Positions 50,711 to 59,516 are shown, counted from the first letter of the stretch. The stretch: DNA of 64,000 nt from CAJLIR01 sp964408085 (GCA_964408085.1 CAYOYB010000003.1:1-64000); one strand, 5' to 3'. A program made the numbers and translations. Notes: generated by a model from the sequence alone, not told the origin.

Positions 50711-51418
50711 TTAATCATCTATATATTTGCCTACTATTGCCCAAGATAATATTTTTCCTTTAACTTTTTCATCATAAGAAATATTATCTGGAAATTCAGA
50801 AAGACCCCAATAGTTTAAAAGTTCATTTGCTACATTCTTTATCATTTCTCTTTTAGATTTATGATCTTGTAATCTAAGATTAATTTCATCGCTGCGTTTA
50901 CCTTGATTTTTATAGTTTTCTGTCAATTTATTCGCCAATTCACTGGTATATCCTTTGCTATCATAAATAGTAATTTCAACTTTTGGTCTTAATACATGTT
51001 CAATTTCTAATAAAGGAAACGCAAACAGTCCTGTATAACTATAACCATCTATCTTTAACCAATTTTTATCTGGCAACGCAACATTTACTTCTATCTTATC
51101 TTGTTCAATACTATTACTTTGTTTAAGTTTTCTTAAAACACCTTCATATAAATTATACCTAGCAACATAAATGAATAATGGATTCCCTATTAGCTCTCCA
51201 TTTAATTTATCATTTTCAAATACTGAAACCTCTAAATTTAAAAGTGATTTAAAATACTCAAGTTGTTCCCTATTTAAATTATAGATATTTTGGTTTATGT
51301 CAAAAAGTAATTTATCTTTGTCAGTTAATAAACTGTCTATATCATTAAGGCTTTTATGTTCAGCACTTGGTGGTATATCTATTTCAAAAAGTCCTTTTTG
51401 TGTATCATTTTTTGTCAT
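50711..51418 (-). CDS. Hypothetical protein, 235 aa
   Basis: Not recognised. A soluble charged protein with no signal or membrane segment. 'GLFEIDIPPSAEHKSLNDID' at the N-terminus, a helical middle 'FVARYNLYEGVLRKLKQ'-like region, 'VNVALPDKNWLKIDGYSYTG' with 'LFAFPLLEIEHVLRP', and a C-terminal 'WGLSEFPDNISYDEKVKGKI'. AGGAGG ribosome site. It is followed by a strong terminator; upstream lies one copy of a dispersed repeat. Confidence 0.6.
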   Translation of the reverse strand: MTKNDTQKGLFEIDIPPSAEHKSLNDIDSLLTDKDKLLFDINQNIYNLNREQLEYFKSLLNLEVSVFENDKLNGELIGNPLFIYVARYNLYEGVLRKLKQSNSIEQDKIEVNVALPDKNWLKIDGYSYTGLFAFPLLEIEHVLRPKVEITIYDSKGYTSELANKLTENYKNQGKRSDEINLRLQDHKSKREMIKNVANELLNYWGLSEFPDNISYDEKVKGKILSWAIVGKYIDD

Positions 51419-51544
51419 AAGCTCTCCTCCTAGGTATTATAATATAATTTTATCCTTTTAATAAATACAACTAATCAATATTTTAATACAAATAATATTT
51501 TCATTATGAAAGTTTGTTTCTAAATATCAAGATACAATTTTGTC

Positions 51545-51690
51545 TACATAAATATTATATCATAAACTTTAAATATTAAAAAATATAACCTTCATAAAAT
51601 TTAAAAATTCGATTTTTCTATCAATTTGGTACTAGATTAGGTGTCACTTGGATATTTTTATAAAAATAATTCCTATAATTATTGTACTAT
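51545..51690 (-). repeat. Dispersed noncoding repeat, copy A
   Basis: Shares with copy C the blocks ATTATATCATA, TTCTATCAATTTGGT (C: TTCTATCAATCTGGT) and GGTGTCACTTGGATATTTTTA (C: gggtgacgtttggaaatttttattaa) in the same order and spacing. The central hairpin has decayed here. It lies upstream of the 235-aa hypothetical gene. Confidence 0.6.
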
Positions 51691-51707
51691 ATATTTTATA
51701 AAATGTA

Positions 51708-51736
51708 TTTAAAAGAATGAAAAAATATGTTATAAT
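51708..51736 (+). promoter_or_regulatory. Promoter of 248-aa membrane protein
   Basis: TTTAAA, 17-base spacer, TATAAT, 29 bases ahead of the ATG. Confidence 0.5.
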
Positions 51737-51764
51737 AATCAACTAAATTGGAGGTTTTGTTTTT

Positions 51765-52511
51765 ATGAATAAAGAGTATATATACATAGATGGTAAAGCT
51801 ATAATAAAAGATGATAAAGGAAATCAAGTACCAATTGAATATTATGATAATTTAGATAAGGTATTAGTTCAAGAAAATTTAGTTGAAACTATGGAAAAAA
51901 GAATTAAAGAATTAGAAAAAGAAAGTGAACAATATAAAAAATATAATAAAAAACGTTATATCCCCACTATTTTCCCTATGGCTGCAATTATAGCAATAAT
52001 AGGTGCACCTATAATGGCTTATTTTCTAGGAGATACTAGTGTATTTACATCACAAATTGATACAGTATTTGGAACTATGAATAAAGCATTATTTTTTAGT
52101 ATCTTTTTCTCTACTGTACTTTTACCATTAGGAGCTTTTTTAGAAGCTCATATGTATTACATCTATAAACGTGCAATAAAAGAAGAAAAAGGAATTAATA
52201 GCGAACTTGAACTTTTAAAGAAAGAAATAGTTGTGGAAAAAGAAAAATTAATTAATTTACAAAAAGAAAAAACACGAGATGAAGAAAATAAAGAATTTAG
52301 AGTTGTGACAGTAGATGATTTAAAAGTATTGGAGGACTTTAAAAATCTTAGACAATTATATTTTGATTTAGGATATAATGGTGAAAAATATTACAAATAT
52401 TATCAAAATGGTATATTGGATAATAAATTAGGGGAATATTATACTGAAGATGGAATAGAGATTGCCAAACAATATTTAGAAGAAAAAGGTCCTACACTAA
52501 CAAAAAAATAA
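51765..52511 (+). CDS. Hypothetical membrane protein with coiled coils
   Basis: A 248-aa protein, no family recognised. N-terminal soluble strand-rich start 'EYIYIDGKAIIKDDKGNQVP', a coiled coil (45-65), two hydrophobic helices (about 70-90 'PTIFPMAAIIAIIGAPIMAY' and 108-130 'ALFFSIFFSTVLLPLGAFLE'), a second coiled coil (140-175) and a soluble C-terminal part. Both ends are predicted inside the cell. GGAGG ribosome site. Only plus-strand gene in a minus-strand block. Confidence 0.65.
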   Translation: MNKEYIYIDGKAIIKDDKGNQVPIEYYDNLDKVLVQENLVETMEKRIKELEKESEQYKKYNKKRYIPTIFPMAAIIAIIGAPIMAYFLGDTSVFTSQIDTVFGTMNKALFFSIFFSTVLLPLGAFLEAHMYYIYKRAIKEEKGINSELELLKKEIVVEKEKLINLQKEKTRDEENKEFRVVTVDDLKVLEDFKNLRQLYFDLGYNGEKYYKYYQNGILDNKLGEYYTEDGIEIAKQYLEEKGPTLTKK

Positions 52512-52649
52512 CCAATTATTAAATAAAAAAATAGGTCGATTTAGAAATATATTTTAATTAGAGGATTGTAATCTGTGATTTACAGGTAACAGTTCTTTTC
52601 TTTTTTTGATTCTTTTATATAAATAATAAATTTATCGTATATCTATAGT

Positions 52650-53294
52650 TTAGTTTTTATAACCACATAAACTTTTTGTAAGTTGTTTAACATTTTCTTC
52701 AATTGAATCGTGATTTAAAGCAATATATTTATTATGGTTATAAAATAATTCAACTAATGATTCTTGATATTTTTCATAATCTATTTCATAATCATTTTCA
52801 GTATACATTATTATATGATTAAAATGATTTTTACCTATATATAGCAATCCTTCGCTTGGACGATATTGAGGTTCTAATAAGCAGCCATTTTTAGTATGTA
52901 ATATACATGGGTTATCACCATTAGCTATTTTGGAATCAAGTAGTATTGTGCTAATCAATTTTTCATCGGCAAGCCCTCTAGGTCTTAGATATACATTTTT
53001 CATATTATAAGAAACAGCTAAAACTACAAGACCTGTATTTAATATATTTAGCATATATTCAGGGTTATTTATATCTAAAAAATCATTTGGTGAAAAAGCA
53101 CAAGGAAATCGCTTGCAACAAGTCCCACAAGTTTTACATTTAGAAGAAGAGCAAAATGTTTTTTCGATATCTAATTTGGAATAATCACTTGTTATTTCAA
53201 AATGATCTATATCTGGAGCACGATTATTATGTATATTAACTAATTTGATAAGTTCTTTCTTTTTATGAATTAAATATTGTTCCTCTAATGACAT
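52650..53294 (-). CDS. YkgJ-type cysteine cluster protein
   Basis: Carries 'FCSSSKCKTCGTCCKRFPC', the CxxC-type cluster (seven Cys in ~20 residues) of the YkgJ/Fe-S-or-zinc-cluster family, and a later Cys in 'NPCILHTKNGCLLEPQYRP'. The family's function is unknown; the cluster probably binds Fe-S or zinc. 'RGLADEKLI' and 'YIGKNHFNHIIMYTENDYEI' fill the rest. The ATG at MSLEEQ was chosen, with a GTGAT site; a longer frame runs 18 codons upstream without one. Confidence 0.78.
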   Translation of the reverse strand: MSLEEQYLIHKKKELIKLVNIHNNRAPDIDHFEITSDYSKLDIEKTFCSSSKCKTCGTCCKRFPCAFSPNDFLDINNPEYMLNILNTGLVVLAVSYNMKNVYLRPRGLADEKLISTILLDSKIANGDNPCILHTKNGCLLEPQYRPSEGLLYIGKNHFNHIIMYTENDYEIDYEKYQESLVELFYNHNKYIALNHDSIEENVKQLTKSLCGYKN

Positions 53295-53545
53295 AATTAT
53301 CACGCTTTCTAAAACTAAATGTATTCTTTTATTTTTAGTTACATACATTCAAATTAATATATTGTATTTCTGTTTAGCGTGTATTATATAGCAAAATATT
53401 ATATAATGTCAAATTTATTTTTTATGCTTTAATAGTATTTAAATAATTAAACTATTGTAAAGAATAAAAAAAGTTAAAGGCTTTTAAATTAGTACATAAA
53501 TTATGATTGTTTAAAAATGTTTATTAAAGTTAAATTTAATAAACA

Positions 53546-54271
53546 TTAATTTTGGTAAACTTTTACATATTCAATTTCATAAACAAGTGGCATATCACTA
53601 TTCTTTGGTTTTAAACCTTTTCTTCCAATTGCTAAATTAAGTAATATATAATATTTTTTCTTAAATTTATTACCTTGTATATTTTTTATATTTATTTGAT
53701 TAATTAATTCATCATCAATATATATTTTCATATAATCCTCTTGCCAATCTAATTTCCATACATGAAATTTATTTTGCCATTCACTATCCTTATTTTTAAA
53801 ATAATCAATTGAAAGTTGTTTAGATGACCAATTATATTCTCCATTATTTGACCACATAAAATTAGCTAATATTGAAGGACTATCACCACACATATAATAC
53901 TCCATTACATCAACTTCATCACAAAAAGGATATTCTTCTTCACTGCCTAACAACCATATTGCAGGCCATGAACCATCTGCTGTAGGAATTTTTGCTTTTA
54001 CTTCTAAAATGCCATATTTAAATTCAAATTTTCCTTTAGTATTTATTGAGGATGAAGTAAATTCAGCATATTCTCTATTTCTTCTCCAATCATCATTATT
54101 AGGTTCATATAAATCATTTTTGATATTTTCTTTTTTACCATAAATTTTCAAACCATTTGAAAGAGCTATATTTTTATTTGTATAATATTGTAATTCGTAA
54201 TTTCTTATAAACCCTTCTTCAAAATTCCAGTTATCTAAATTATTAAAATAATCTGCAAATACTAATTTCAT
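53546..54271 (-). CDS. Glycoside hydrolase family 16 protein without signal peptide
   Basis: A GH16 beta-jellyroll enzyme. The catalytic motif ExDxxE is 'CDEVDVMEYYMCG' (nucleophile and acid/base Glu), preceded by 'ADGSWPAIWLLGSEEEYPF' and followed by 'EWQNKFHVWKLDWQEDYMKI'. This suits endo-beta-1,3(4)-glucanases. Full fold (about 240 aa) but no signal peptide, unlike secreted GH16 enzymes, so it may act inside the cell, be released, or have lost its leader. The ATG at MKLVF is behind GGAG; a GTG three codons upstream is too close to it. Confidence 0.88.
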   Translation of the reverse strand: MKLVFADYFNNLDNWNFEEGFIRNYELQYYTNKNIALSNGLKIYGKKENIKNDLYEPNNDDWRRNREYAEFTSSSINTKGKFEFKYGILEVKAKIPTADGSWPAIWLLGSEEEYPFCDEVDVMEYYMCGDSPSILANFMWSNNGEYNWSSKQLSIDYFKNKDSEWQNKFHVWKLDWQEDYMKIYIDDELINQINIKNIQGNKFKKKYYILLNLAIGRKGLKPKNSDMPLVYEIEYVKVYQN

Positions 54272-54389
54272 TATTATCACTTCTCCATAAATATTTTAAC
54301 ATATTATTTAATTAAATAACAAAGGCTAACCAAAATTAACCTTTCATATAATTTAAAATAGATTAATTCAACTAATTTTTGGGAAATAA

Positions 54390-54727
54390 TTACTTATTCA
54401 ATCTCTTTTCATATATATAGCCTTGTTCTGTAACAACATTTTTACATTTATCAAGTTCACCATTTGGAATAGTCTTTTCATATATTTTTTTACAACCAAG
54501 ACTTTCATAAAGCCTAGAATTGCAAAATTCATAAGTTAATATTTATAAACATTTAACATTATCTTGCTTAGCATATTCAAATAACCATTTTTTCTGTTTC
54601 ATCTAATATTTCAAGTAAATAAATCCAAACATGCACGTTACCCTTTTCTCTAGAAAAATTTTACTCAAGTCTCATCCATTTGCATAACACAACTGCCTGT
54701 TTAATTTCATACTTTCATCGTCAAAAT
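54390..54727 (-). pseudogene. Decayed GNAT acetyltransferase
   Basis: The C-terminal end is clearly GNAT-like: 'NSRLYESLGCKKIYEKTIPN' and 'CKNVVTEQGYIYEKRLNK'. Upstream, 'WIYLLEI', 'WLFEYAKQDNVKCL' and 'ILTYEFC' lie in different frames with in-frame stops (for example after KCL). The N-terminal acetyl-CoA-binding part is missing or unrecognisable. Not functional. Confidence 0.7.
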
Positions 54728-54733
54728 ACTTTT

Positions 54734-55462
54734 TTAATTATTATCCATATAGATATAATTATAATATTTATAGAGATTTTCACAATTTTCTTTTACAAAA
54801 ACAATATTTTTTTCAATTAAGTATTTAACTATATCACTAGCATTATAGTTATTTCCATAGGTAAGTAAAGAAATCTTTTTTGGTTCTATTATTTTATTAG
54901 AAAAGGTATGCATATTCCAGTATTCCATTTGTTTTTCAGATACATTACTATCGTAAGCATATAAATCTTCAATATAACTCGCTGGATAATTTGAAAACGC
55001 CTTCACCTCATCAACATCATCAAAACTAAAATCAATATTTTCTTCTAAATCTAAAATCAAGTAGACACTATTATCTAAAATATTTTTCAATTTTCTATAA
55101 GACCATATAGATTTATTTCTGCTTTTCTTATTATTAGAAATTATTGTTTTATGTATTATTTTAGGAAAGAAACTAACTTTTAAAAGATATGCGCCTATCC
55201 AATATATTAAATTACTTTTGGGCTTCGCAATAAGCCATTTAATCCAAGTGTCCATAATAACTAAAGCACCTTTATCTCCAACAGAAAAAAATATTTTTTT
55301 GCTTTTTTCAATAATTTTAGCATTTATCCCAATTTTAGGAATCAATCCTTTTTCTATAATACTATTTAAATTATTAACATTAGTATAATGAAGAAAAATA
55401 TTATTTAGATTGACTTTGGAAATATCATTAGTATTTATATTTAATAGTATATCGTCTTTCAT
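54734..55462 (-). CDS. Hypothetical protein with ADP-ribosyltransferase-like N-terminus
   Basis: A 242-aa protein. 'NIFLHYTNVNNLNSIIEKGL' with 'IPKIG' closely resembles the 'LYHxTxxxnLxSIlxxGLxp' opening of ADP-ribosyltransferase-fold proteins (DarT, KptA and related toxins), and 'KIFFSVGDKGALVIMDTWIK' the following strand. Later residues 'SVYLILDLEENIDFSFDDVD' and 'HTFSNKIIEPKKISLLTYGN' would hold the C-terminal strands. No catalytic Glu can be assigned securely. No antitoxin gene adjoins it. The ATG at MKDDI follows AGGTGAGAA. Confidence 0.5.
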   Translation of the reverse strand: MKDDILLNINTNDISKVNLNNIFLHYTNVNNLNSIIEKGLIPKIGINAKIIEKSKKIFFSVGDKGALVIMDTWIKWLIAKPKSNLIYWIGAYLLKVSFFPKIIHKTIISNNKKSRNKSIWSYRKLKNILDNSVYLILDLEENIDFSFDDVDEVKAFSNYPASYIEDLYAYDSNVSEKQMEYWNMHTFSNKIIEPKKISLLTYGNNYNASDIVKYLIEKNIVFVKENCENLYKYYNYIYMDNN

Positions 55463-55474
55463 AATAATTCTCAC

Positions 55475-55958
55475 CTATTTCTTGTTATTAATAAGTTACC
55501 ATTTTATATAAATACATTTTAGCATATTTTTGGTTTAAATAATAGGGTTATTAATTCAGTATTAACTACTCACAGTGAACTATTATACATGGCTATATTA
55601 TGAAAAATTATAACTACTAGTATAGGTTTGTTTTTTATTTCTTAGTAAGAAGAAAAATTTTATTTTTAAAGACTTATATTCTATTTTTAAAATAATGCAA
55701 ACTATTTTAAATAAAATTAAATCATAAAAAAAATTGCCTAAGCAAATATTTTATAAAGTGGTGCCTCTAGTGGTTAGATACCAAACTGCCACAAAGGAAA
55801 GTTATTCCACCTCAAGTACAACCAAATTATACTGCACAATCTTTAACAATGGAACAAATTTATAACAAAAATATAACTTTTTTATAACAAATTTTTGGAA
55901 GAAATAAATTTTTCAAAATACTTAACACATAAATTTATAATTAAAAATCAAATCAATT
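55475..55958. other. Long intergenic region with a short coding-like remnant
   Basis: 484 bases with no complete gene. On the plus strand, 55771-55887 is an open stretch of 38 codons without a start ('RKVIPPQVQPNYTAQSLTME'), whose composition looks coding, possibly the relic of a lost gene. The rest is A+T-rich and unremarkable. Confidence 0.4.
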
Positions 55959-56351
55959 TTATAATATCTCAATTTCATCATCTATTAATATATCGTATTC
56001 ATCATCAAAATAATGAGCAATAATATGAAAAATAATATGAAATTTTTTTTCATTTATTCTTATTATATTACAGTCGTATTGTCCATAAATAATAATTGAT
56101 ATCCAACCTTTTTCGTCTTCAAACGTAACATCAGTTATATATTCTTTAATATCTGTTTTAATTCCAAACGCAGTATTTTCAAACATCTCTTTCGAAAAAG
56201 TAAATTCTAATCCAATAAATGTATTATTAACATTAAATGTAATAAATGGAGCAATTCCAGTTCTTTTGTGACCATAGGAACTGACTGAAAAATTTCCCCA
56301 TAAAATTTTTGTTTCAAATTTATTGTATTCTATATTATTAATTTTTATCAT
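55959..56351 (-). CDS. Hypothetical protein, 130 aa
   Basis: Not recognised. A small beta-rich, acidic protein: 'NKFETKILWGNFSVSSYGHK', 'FIGLEFTFSKEMFENTAFGI', 'GWISIIIYGQYDCNIIRINE', ending 'DDEYDILIDDEIEIL'. It resembles small immunity-type or cargo proteins in size and acidity, but no toxin adjoins it. Its leader can form a pseudoknot-like fold. Confidence 0.55.
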   Translation of the reverse strand: MIKINNIEYNKFETKILWGNFSVSSYGHKRTGIAPFITFNVNNTFIGLEFTFSKEMFENTAFGIKTDIKEYITDVTFEDEKGWISIIIYGQYDCNIIRINEKKFHIIFHIIAHYFDDEYDILIDDEIEIL

Positions 56352-56386
56352 TTTAAATACTTACCTTTCAAATTTAATAAAAGCAA

Positions 56387-56432
56387 ACCACAGAGGGTTC
56401 GTCTAATTTCCCTATGGTGACCTAAGGCGAAC
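56387..56432 (-). promoter_or_regulatory. Possible pseudoknot in the leader of the 130-aa gene
   Basis: On the minus strand the order is GTTCG, ACCATAGGG, CGAAC, CCTCTGTGGT: the first pairs with the third, the second with the fourth, which gives an H-type pseudoknot. Located between two same-strand genes, 36 bases before the ATG. Judged by eye. Confidence 0.35.
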
Positions 56433-56442
56433 GTTCAACAAC

Positions 56443-57207
56443 TTATTTTTTATCATTTTCAACTAAAATATATTGGCAAAAATCAAACTTACTATTGAAC
56501 TTATTTACAACATTCTTCAAACTTTTTTCACTGCAAGTAATAGTAATAATTACATCTTTTTTATATAAAGTCAATAAATCTTTTAATATATCCTCTATAA
56601 CTTGTTCTTCTTCGCTTAATAAACATCTAATACATAATTTATTATTGTAATTAAAATAGTTACTTGAAATATCTCCATAATTTGGATCATAATCAAAGTT
56701 TTTATAATCAACTATTCCAACAATTCTTCCCATTTTTCGATAAACTCTATATTCAAACCCTTCATTATTAAACATTTTCTCATCATATTCTTGATACTGC
56801 TTGTTGGGATTAAGATACATAGAATTTTCTTGAGATATTTTATTGATAATTTTTAAATAAAAATTCTTTTCTTCTTGATTTAAAGTGTTAGAAACTTCAT
56901 AAGCATTTAATTTAAAATTTTTAGATTTTTTAATTGTGTATTGATAATTTAAAACTTTTAAACCATTTTTATACAGCATTTTTTCCATAATTGAAGAATC
57001 ATATTCGACAAAAAGAACTCTAATGTCTTTTGAATTCTTTAATTGCTGGATAACATAATTTATAAAATCTAAATCATATTTTTCGTTAATAAAAATTGTA
57101 TCAAAAATGCAGTCATCTTCATAATGCACTATTTCCAATTCTGAACCATCTAACAAATTTTTAAATATTATTTTATCATTTTCTATTACTTTAATGTATT
57201 TTTCCAT
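56443..57207 (-). CDS. Hypothetical protein, possibly GNAT-fold
   Basis: A 254-aa soluble protein. The stretch 'EGFEYRVYRKMGRIVGIVDY' in the C-terminal half resembles a GNAT beta4-beta5 segment, and 'EEEQVIEDILKDLLTLYKKD' the following helix, but the P-loop-like RxxGxG/A is not present, so this is only a suggestion. The N-terminal half ('ELEIVHYEDDCIFDTIFINE') looks like a second alpha/beta unit. GAGGAG ribosome site. Repeat copy B lies upstream of it. Confidence 0.55.
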   Translation of the reverse strand: MEKYIKVIENDKIIFKNLLDGSELEIVHYEDDCIFDTIFINEKYDLDFINYVIQQLKNSKDIRVLFVEYDSSIMEKMLYKNGLKVLNYQYTIKKSKNFKLNAYEVSNTLNQEEKNFYLKIINKISQENSMYLNPNKQYQEYDEKMFNNEGFEYRVYRKMGRIVGIVDYKNFDYDPNYGDISSNYFNYNNKLCIRCLLSEEEQVIEDILKDLLTLYKKDVIITITCSEKSLKNVVNKFNSKFDFCQYILVENDKK

Positions 57208-57244
57208 AATTCTCCTCTAAAAGTATAATAACAATGTCATTATA

Positions 57245-57371
57245 CAAGTGTGTTTTCAAATTGGCAAAATTCAGTTTACATCTACGAAGAATTATATCAT
57301 ATTTTCAAGCATATTAAAATTCGAACCTTCTATAGATTTTAAAAGTTCGAGTTTTCTATCAATCTGGTGCC
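57245..57371 (-). repeat. Dispersed noncoding repeat, copy B
   Basis: Matches copy C over about 125 bases: CAAGTGTGTTT, AATTGGCAAAATTCA, ATTATATCATATTTT, a hairpin around AAAATTCGAAC/GTTCGAGTTTT and the identical TTCTATCAATCTGGTGCC. The remaining ~70 bases of the longer copies A and C are missing. Confidence 0.8.
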
Positions 57372-57396
57372 CGAGAGAGAGAAGTACAACGACTTT

Positions 57397-58128
57397 TTAT
57401 TTTAAAGATTTACTAGCTAAAGTCAATTCTCTGTCTACTGGTTTATTTTTTGATAAAAAATATAAATACTCATACAATCCATTAGATACTTTATTATCTG
57501 AAATAAGAGAAAATCCTAAATCTTTTTTACACTCATCACAAATAATAGTTTCCAATCTTTTAGTCAATACATTTATTGATACTTCTAAAGGACAATTTCT
57601 TAAAAACGAAGGATTTATTACTTCACGCATATTTTGATAATTATATGCCCATTCAGTTAGTGGATTTTTTAAAGCATCTTTCCTTTGGCTAAATTCTTTA
57701 CTATCTCTTCCTTGTTTCTCAAATGTTTCTTTCATAGAATCTTCATCTAGGTAGGGAACTACTTTTAACAATAGAACTCTATTAGGATAGTCGCTACAAA
57801 TTTGAAGATAAGATTCTTCGTTTGATAAATCAATACATGGTATTTTCCCTCTAGCCAAAGAATTATCAATATCTGCTTTTTTAAAAGCATAATGTTCTAG
57901 ATTAAGGCGGTTAGTATATTGATAATTCATTTGACAAATATCATCAAATGAAACATCACCTTTTACATCAGATACATTTGCTTCATCAGTTCTAGATTTA
58001 CGAGTAGTATATTTAGTTATAATTTCAAGGTTGGGATATTTGGTAAGTAGTTCTCTAGAGACAAACGATTTTCCACTTCCTGTTTCACCAACAATTATTA
58101 TAATTAAATCATTTGAATTATTCCCCAT
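57397..58128 (-). CDS. Guanylate-kinase-like P-loop protein
   Basis: A 243-aa protein with Walker A 'IIIVGETGSGKSFVSRELL', GMP-loop-like 'EIITKYTTRKSRTDEANVSD' and 'YTNRLNLEHYAFKKADIDNS', i.e. the plan of guanylate kinase with a changed YGT segment. The C-terminal extension has 'LETIICDECKKDLGF', a lone CxxC. It parallels the 205-aa protein at 34.5-35.1 kb, so this genome has at least two such Gmk-like proteins in accessory regions, neither of which looks like the housekeeping enzyme. Downstream of repeat copy C. Confidence 0.7.
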   Translation of the reverse strand: MGNNSNDLIIIIVGETGSGKSFVSRELLTKYPNLEIITKYTTRKSRTDEANVSDVKGDVSFDDICQMNYQYTNRLNLEHYAFKKADIDNSLARGKIPCIDLSNEESYLQICSDYPNRVLLLKVVPYLDEDSMKETFEKQGRDSKEFSQRKDALKNPLTEWAYNYQNMREVINPSFLRNCPLEVSINVLTKRLETIICDECKKDLGFSLISDNKVSNGLYEYLYFLSKNKPVDRELTLASKSLK

Positions 58129-58169
58129 ATGCTTATAAACCTCTCATTCTTTAATTGACCATGTCAATT

Positions 58170-58359
58170 AACAAGTGTGTTTACTAAATTGACAAAATTC
58201 AATTTAATTCTATAAAAATTATATCATATTTTTTAAACATATTAAAACTCGAACTATCGAAAAATTCAAAAGTTCGAGTTTTCTATCAATCTGGTGCCTT
58301 AACGGGTGACGTTTGGAAATTTTTATTAAGGTTAATTCCAATATTAATTATATCATAAA
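58170..58359 (-). repeat. Dispersed noncoding repeat, copy C
   Basis: The best preserved copy, filling the gap between two minus-strand genes. It contains a perfect 12-bp stem AAAACTCGAACT/AGTTCGAGTTTT (58242-58253, 58269-58280), TTCTATCAATCTGGTGCC, and outer ATTATATCA blocks on both sides. TGTCAATT/AATTGACA flank its gene-proximal end. Confidence 0.8.
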
Positions 58360-58369
58360 TAATAGTTTT

Positions 58370-59464
58370 TTAAACATCTTTATTAAACAAATTATTTAAA
58401 GCAATATACCATTCATTATTTTGACTAAGTGTTGGATAATAATCCTTTATTTTTTTTAAATATGTTAGTAATGATTTTAATCGTAATTTTTTTGAAATGA
58501 AATTAACAAATTCATCATTTAATGCAATTTCATTATTTATAATATTTTCCAAATATGTGTCAACTAAATAGTTGCAAAATTTATATTCCCCAGAATTATC
58601 TATTATTTTTTGAAAAATTGCATTAGCAATTTCCTGTTTATTAGAAAAATATCTAATTAAATGCTTAGCACCTAATAAAATTTCATCATCAGTTTTATCT
58701 AGATAAGACATTTTAAAATTTTGTGCATTCAATAAAACCATCTCTTCAATTTTTATTTTTCCTAAAGAACTAAATTTTTGAAAAACCTCTATATATAGGA
58801 AGTTAAATGCTAATAATATTTCTTGTCGGTTAATATTTCCAAAAAGGTCTTTCTCAATTATCATACAAAATTCATTGAACTTATCAGCTTCTAAATTATC
58901 TATAAATGTTTTAATTATTATACCTTTATTACCTTTAATTTCTTTTCTATTTCTATATAGCATAACTAATAAATCAAACAGTTTATTTTTTGGAATTTTG
59001 CTTAACAATTCTTCAGAATACTTTTTTGAATTCGGACAAAATGGTCCTTTTATTTCTTCATACCACTCATCAATACTATTAATAGTTTTACTTTCACCTA
59101 TTTCTTTTAATATAACTTGATCTAATAAAATTAAAACTGCATCTGTTATATCTTTATTATAATTCTTCTTTGTATGGCTCATTGGATTCCTAAAATATTC
59201 AATTAATCCTTTAGATAAATCACAAATACCACGATGCATATTTTTATCATTTTCTGTTTCCAATTTATTAATTTTTATTAATGGTTTCTTCTCAGAAAAT
59301 GCTTTGTTTATCAAATCCACACCATCATTATCTAACAAGTCAGACTTTTTTCTTATTTCACTACATAAATATAAAATAGCGTCTCTAATTGACTCTGTAT
59401 AATCTTCTTTATTGTAGTGTAATTCTATACTCTTTACAAAGTCTTCGTTTTTTAATTTTATCAT
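58370..59464 (-). CDS. TIGR02391-family protein with HEPN-like motif
   Basis: A 364-aa protein. 'ESIRDAILYLCSEIRKKSDL', 'GVDLINKAFSEKKPLIKINK' and 'GLIEYFRNPMSHTKK' correspond to the TIGR02391 (Ymh) pattern seen in phage and defence neighbourhoods. The RNPMSH sequence fits the R-x4-6-H motif of HEPN-type RNases, so RNA cleavage is a possibility. The C-terminal 200 residues are helical and unrecognised. The ATG at MIKLK follows GGAGG by seven bases. Confidence 0.7.
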   Translation of the reverse strand: MIKLKNEDFVKSIELHYNKEDYTESIRDAILYLCSEIRKKSDLLDNDGVDLINKAFSEKKPLIKINKLETENDKNMHRGICDLSKGLIEYFRNPMSHTKKNYNKDITDAVLILLDQVILKEIGESKTINSIDEWYEEIKGPFCPNSKKYSEELLSKIPKNKLFDLLVMLYRNRKEIKGNKGIIIKTFIDNLEADKFNEFCMIIEKDLFGNINRQEILLAFNFLYIEVFQKFSSLGKIKIEEMVLLNAQNFKMSYLDKTDDEILLGAKHLIRYFSNKQEIANAIFQKIIDNSGEYKFCNYLVDTYLENIINNEIALNDEFVNFISKKLRLKSLLTYLKKIKDYYPTLSQNNEWYIALNNLFNKDV

Positions 59465-59516
59465 AAACATACCTCCATTAAACATTCAATCCTTCTGCAC
59501 TATAATTATTTATTAT

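Larger units (their letters stand above)
51419..51764. other. Intergenic region holding repeat copy A and a plus-strand promoter
   Basis: No gene on either strand. It holds a diverged copy (about 51545-51690) of the dispersed noncoding repeat and the promoter of the next gene. Confidence 0.6.

Noticed and set aside
55771..55887. Plus-strand coding-like stretch RKVIPPQVQPNYTAQ
   Set aside because: No start codon or ribosome site and only 38 codons; kept as a remark on the intergenic region, not as a gene.
55959..56432. Type III (ToxIN-like) toxin-antitoxin, from the pseudoknot-like leader before a small gene
   Set aside because: No tandem RNA repeats and no terminator between RNA and gene, and the 130-aa protein does not look like a ToxN/AbiQ toxin.
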